Assembly (NCBI RefSeq): GCF_003425985.1
Contig: NZ_CP022985.1
Location: 1,835,501-1,899,500 of the forward strand
Length of the DNA stretch: 64,000 bases
Direction: 5' to 3'
Origin: Mariniflexile sp. TRM1-10
GTDB taxonomy: Bacteria > Bacteroidota > Bacteroidia > Flavobacteriales > Flavobacteriaceae
Made by a program: the position numbers and the translations under genes. Positions 61,688 to 64,000 of this stretch are shown piece after piece. How positions within the stretch are numbered: the stretch's first letter is position 1; each line of letters begins with the position of its first letter. Below the pieces are notes generated by a model, which was not told the origin of the DNA, ran no database searches, and was given only the letters and a program-made list of their open reading frames with translations.

Positions 61688-63607
61688 ATGAAAACCAACA
61701 TTATTTTATTTATTTGCAGTCTATTTTTGGTTGCCTGCAATAGTGAAAAAGCAGTTACAGTATTTGAAAGCCCAGATAAAAGCATTCAATTAGAATTCAA
61801 TTTAGGCACAAACAAAACTCCATTTTACAAAGCTTCTTATAACAACAAATCAGTTATAGATTCTTCACAACTTGGCATTATTAGAGAAGATGCAAATTTT
61901 TACAATGACTTAAAAATTATAGGCATTTCAAAACCTAAATTAGTATCAGACTCCTATACAATGCTTCAAGGAAAACGAAAAGATATTTCATATACTGCCA
62001 ATCAATATACGGTAGAACTTCAAAACGAAAAGGGTGATTTAATGAACATCATTTTCCAATTATCCAATGATGGTATTGCGTTTAGATACCAATTTCCTGA
62101 ATCATCCAACGATATAAAATATATTGTTGAAGAAAAAACAACTTATAAATTTAATGAAAACACCAAAGCTTGGTTACAACCCATGTCTAAAGCAAAAACG
62201 GGATGGGCAAACACAAACCCATCGTATGAAGAACATTATCAAATGGGAATTCCAGTAGCTGAAAAATCACCCATTGGTGAAGGTTGGGTGTATCCTGCTC
62301 TATTTAATACAGATAACACATGGGTTTTAATTTCTGAAACTGCTTTAAACGAAAATTACTGCGGAAGCAGATTAAAATACAACGATACTGCTAGTGCATT
62401 ACAGGTCACTTTTCCTCAAAAAGAAGAAATTTTTCCTGACGGAGCATTAAACCCAGAGTCTAAATTACCTTGGTTTACACCTTGGCGTATTATTACGATA
62501 GGGTCATTAAAAACCGTAACAGAAAGTACTTTGGGTACCGATTTAGCCGATAAAGCGATAGATTTAGATACGTCATTTATTAAAAGTGGTTTGAGTTCTT
62601 GGAGTTGGGTGTTGTTAAAAGACGATTTTACAACTTTTGAAACATCCATGAAGTTTATAGATTATGCTGCAGATATGCATTGGCCTTATTGCTTAATTGA
62701 TGCCGATTGGGACACAAAAATTGGTTATGAAAAAATCAAAGAACTTGCAGATTATGCAAAAACCAAAAACGTCAAATTAATTCTTTGGTATAACTCTTCG
62801 GGTTCTTGGAATACCACACCGTATCATCCAAAAGGTAAATTACTTACCCACAAAGATAGAGTTGAAGAATTTACAAAACTCAACAATATAGGCATTGCAG
62901 GATTAAAAGTTGACTTTTTTGGTGGTGATGGGCAGTCTATGATTGCTTATTATCACGGGATACTAAAAGATGCAGCAGCACATAAATTAACAGTTAATTT
63001 TCATGGTGCAACACTACCTAGAGGCTGGCAGCGTACCTACCCAAATTTATTAACCACTGAAGCCATAAAAGGCGAAGAGTTTATAACTTTTGGTCAAGAA
63101 ACTGCCGATTTACAACCGAGCCACTGTGCCATGTTGCCATTTACCCGCAATGTTTTTGATCCTATGGATTTTACACCAATGGTTTTAGATTCCATTCCAA
63201 ATATTACAAGAAAAACAACTGCTGCTTTTGAATTGGCACTACCTGTTCTATTTTTATCGGGGATACAGCACATTGCCGAAATTCCAGAAGGGATGGCTAA
63301 ACAGCCCCAGTTTGTAATTGATTATTTAAAAGACATTCCAACCAATTGGGACGATTCTAAATTCATAGAAGGCTATCCTGGAAAGCATGCTATTATGGCT
63401 AGAAAAAAGGGTGATACATGGTTTATAGTTGGTATTAATGGTGATAACGAACCAAAAGCGTTTGATCTTGATCTATCATTTGTGAACCAAAAGGATGGCT
63501 TTATTATTTTGGAAGATGCCAGTGGGTTTCAACAAAATCCCATAAAAGCAACCGATAAGCTAACTGTAACTATGAAAGCACACGATGGCTTTGTCATGAA
63601 GTTTTAG
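61688..63607 (+). CDS. GH97 family glycoside hydrolase, lipoprotein
   Basis: This 639-aa enzyme has a lipoprotein signal (LFLVACNSEK; no acidic export signal, so periplasmic) and the GH97 layout: an N-terminal beta-sandwich, a TIM-barrel, and a C-terminal sheet. The barrel carries LILWYNSSGSWNT and GLKVDFFGGDGQ, whose Asp fits the retaining alpha-galactosidase branch. The other branch (SusB type) uses glutamates. Substrate: an alpha-glucan or alpha-galactoside. It may belong to a second glycan locus running off the right end. The ATG at 61688 is chosen for its clean signal peptide; copy D leads into it. Confidence 0.9.
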   Translation: MKTNIILFICSLFLVACNSEKAVTVFESPDKSIQLEFNLGTNKTPFYKASYNNKSVIDSSQLGIIREDANFYNDLKIIGISKPKLVSDSYTMLQGKRKDISYTANQYTVELQNEKGDLMNIIFQLSNDGIAFRYQFPESSNDIKYIVEEKTTYKFNENTKAWLQPMSKAKTGWANTNPSYEEHYQMGIPVAEKSPIGEGWVYPALFNTDNTWVLISETALNENYCGSRLKYNDTASALQVTFPQKEEIFPDGALNPESKLPWFTPWRIITIGSLKTVTESTLGTDLADKAIDLDTSFIKSGLSSWSWVLLKDDFTTFETSMKFIDYAADMHWPYCLIDADWDTKIGYEKIKELADYAKTKNVKLILWYNSSGSWNTTPYHPKGKLLTHKDRVEEFTKLNNIGIAGLKVDFFGGDGQSMIAYYHGILKDAAAHKLTVNFHGATLPRGWQRTYPNLLTTEAIKGEEFITFGQETADLQPSHCAMLPFTRNVFDPMDFTPMVLDSIPNITRKTTAAFELALPVLFLSGIQHIAEIPEGMAKQPQFVIDYLKDIPTNWDDSKFIEGYPGKHAIMARKKGDTWFIVGINGDNEPKAFDLDLSFVNQKDGFIILEDASGFQQNPIKATDKLTVTMKAHDGFVMKF

Positions 63608-63641
63608 CCTAGATGAATTAAAATTAGAACGACCAACAACT

Positions 63642-63763
63642 CCTTCCCTTAAAAATAGGGAAGGTAGATTTAAATCTAATAAGATTTAAAGACGGAAGGG
63701 TAAAACTACCTCGTCTTCGGTTTCTTTCGGTGAAACCGAATCCACTCCTCCTTCTAAAGGAGG
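63642..63763. repeat. Cluster of nested palindromes
   Basis: Stems include ccttccct/agggaagg (63642-63649, 63657-63664), cggtttc/gaaaccg (63718-63724, 63732-63738) and cctcctt/aaggagg (63747-63753, 63757-63763). It has no supportable ORF; the cluster resembles repeat tracts scattered between flavobacterial genes. The rest of the 348-base gap shows nothing else but the terminator below. Confidence 0.6.
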
Positions 63764-63902
63764 TGAATTTAAAAGGCGGCAAAATATTATGATCATATCC
63801 GCTTTTAAATCGAAGCAACGAACGGCTCCTTTCTTTTGCTAATAGGAAGTAAGAACTTAGTATTTTTCATGGGTCTCTAACCGCACAAAACAGTATAAAA
63901 AC

Positions 63903-63933
63903 AAAAGAGCCAGTAAAACTTTACTGGCTCTTT
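63903..63933 (-). terminator. Terminator of the right-edge gene
   Basis: aaaagagccagtaaa / ttactggctctttt forms a long perfect stem that ends on a T-run on the minus strand. It lies about 22 bases past the stop of the gene entering at 64000. Confidence 0.75.
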
Positions 63934-63955
63934 TGTTTTTATACTGCAGAAAATA

Positions 63956-64000
63956 CTACTTAATAGAAAACTTAAATGTAGTATTAGACTTGTAAGTTTC
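63956..64000 (-). CDS. C-terminal fragment of a gene running off the window
   Basis: On the minus strand the last bases encode ETYKSNTTFKFSIK followed by TAG, then a strong terminator. This looks like a genuine end of a longer protein with beta-strand character. The family cannot be named from 14 residues. Its closeness to GH97 makes another glycan-locus gene possible. Confidence 0.5.
   Translation of the reverse strand, partial: ETYKSNTTFKFSIK

Noticed and set aside
63624-63818. Minus-strand 64-codon frame after GH97
   Set aside because: It is made of nested palindromes and Arg/Phe-rich translation; no gene features.
1-64000. CRISPR array
   Set aside because: No set of regularly spaced direct repeats of 25-40 bases with unique spacers; all repeats found are palindromic or low-complexity.
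1-64000. Prophage, integron or intact insertion sequence
   Set aside because: No transposase, integrase, capsid or tail gene is visible; only short repeat elements.

Overview
The window looks like chromosomal DNA of a marine member of the Flavobacteriaceae (Bacteroidota). The reasons are: AT-rich DNA; almost no Shine-Dalgarno sequences; many upstream boxes of the flavobacterial form TAnnTTTG; a SusC/SusD-type glycan uptake locus; and housekeeping gene orders typical of the group (pdxA-yceD-rpmF-fabH-accB-accC and acpP-fabF-rnc-IPExxxVDY-pyk). I cannot name the species. All functional calls come from motifs and family knowledge recalled while reading; no database search was run.

Layout. 0.1-5.1 kb: pyridoxal phosphate and fatty acid synthesis cluster (pdxA, yceD, rpmF, fabH, accB, accC). 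5.3-25.6 kb: a mosaic of housekeeping genes: FAD oxidoreductase, mtgA, GreA-like protein, ABC ATPase, two exported peptidases, asd, mscL, alr-tdk, rsmI, a DNA glycosylase, dipeptide epimerase, OsmC, recJ, an MFS pump, lpxH, queD and a 2OG oxygenase. A 32-residue membrane protein with its own promoter box follows at 25.6 kb. 26.1-26.9 kb: universal stress protein and tRNA-Ala(GGC). 27.2-41.4 kb: a polysaccharide utilisation locus built for a beta-1,3-glucan such as laminarin. It holds a membrane-spanning propeller/LuxR-type regulator, SusC, SusD, a glycan-binding lipoprotein with three repeated modules, a PKD-like lipoprotein, a GH16 laminarinase and a GH3 beta-glucosidase. 41.5-46 kb: pyk to acpP on the minus strand. 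46.2-50.5 kb: purN, RNase H, a PfkB kinase and a long PurF. 50.5-51.1 kb: a gene-free stretch with a MITE-like palindromic element and two tandem copies of a putative small RNA. 51.1-61.4 kb: sodA, addA, kbl, an OmpA protein, addB and a hydrolase. 61.7-63.6 kb: a GH97 glycosidase. At the right edge is the C-terminus of another minus-strand gene.

The most unusual signals are non-coding. (1) Four copies of a leader-like element lie in the same orientation before four unrelated genes: the stress protein, the glycan-binding lipoprotein, purN and GH97. They share a tail of about ten bases (TTTAARAAACAA), a proximal stem that differs in sequence but stays paired, and a box (CATATG or CATCTG) complementary to the start-codon region. 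The box and the start codon change together in the purN copy. In the PUL copy the box can pair either with the leader's 5' arm or with the start codon, which is the layout of a translational switch. (2) Two tandem RNAs of about 75 nt beside sodA each have a promoter-like box, a 5' hairpin and a rho-independent terminator. (3) Several families of short interspersed palindromes sit directly after stop codons.

The PUL genes form a chain. The GH16 enzyme cuts polymer, the binding lipoproteins and SusCD import oligosaccharides, GH3 releases glucose, and the regulator senses a periplasmic product. Residues after the lipoprotein cysteines suggest that SusD and the binding proteins are surface exposed while GH3 and GH97 stay in the periplasm.
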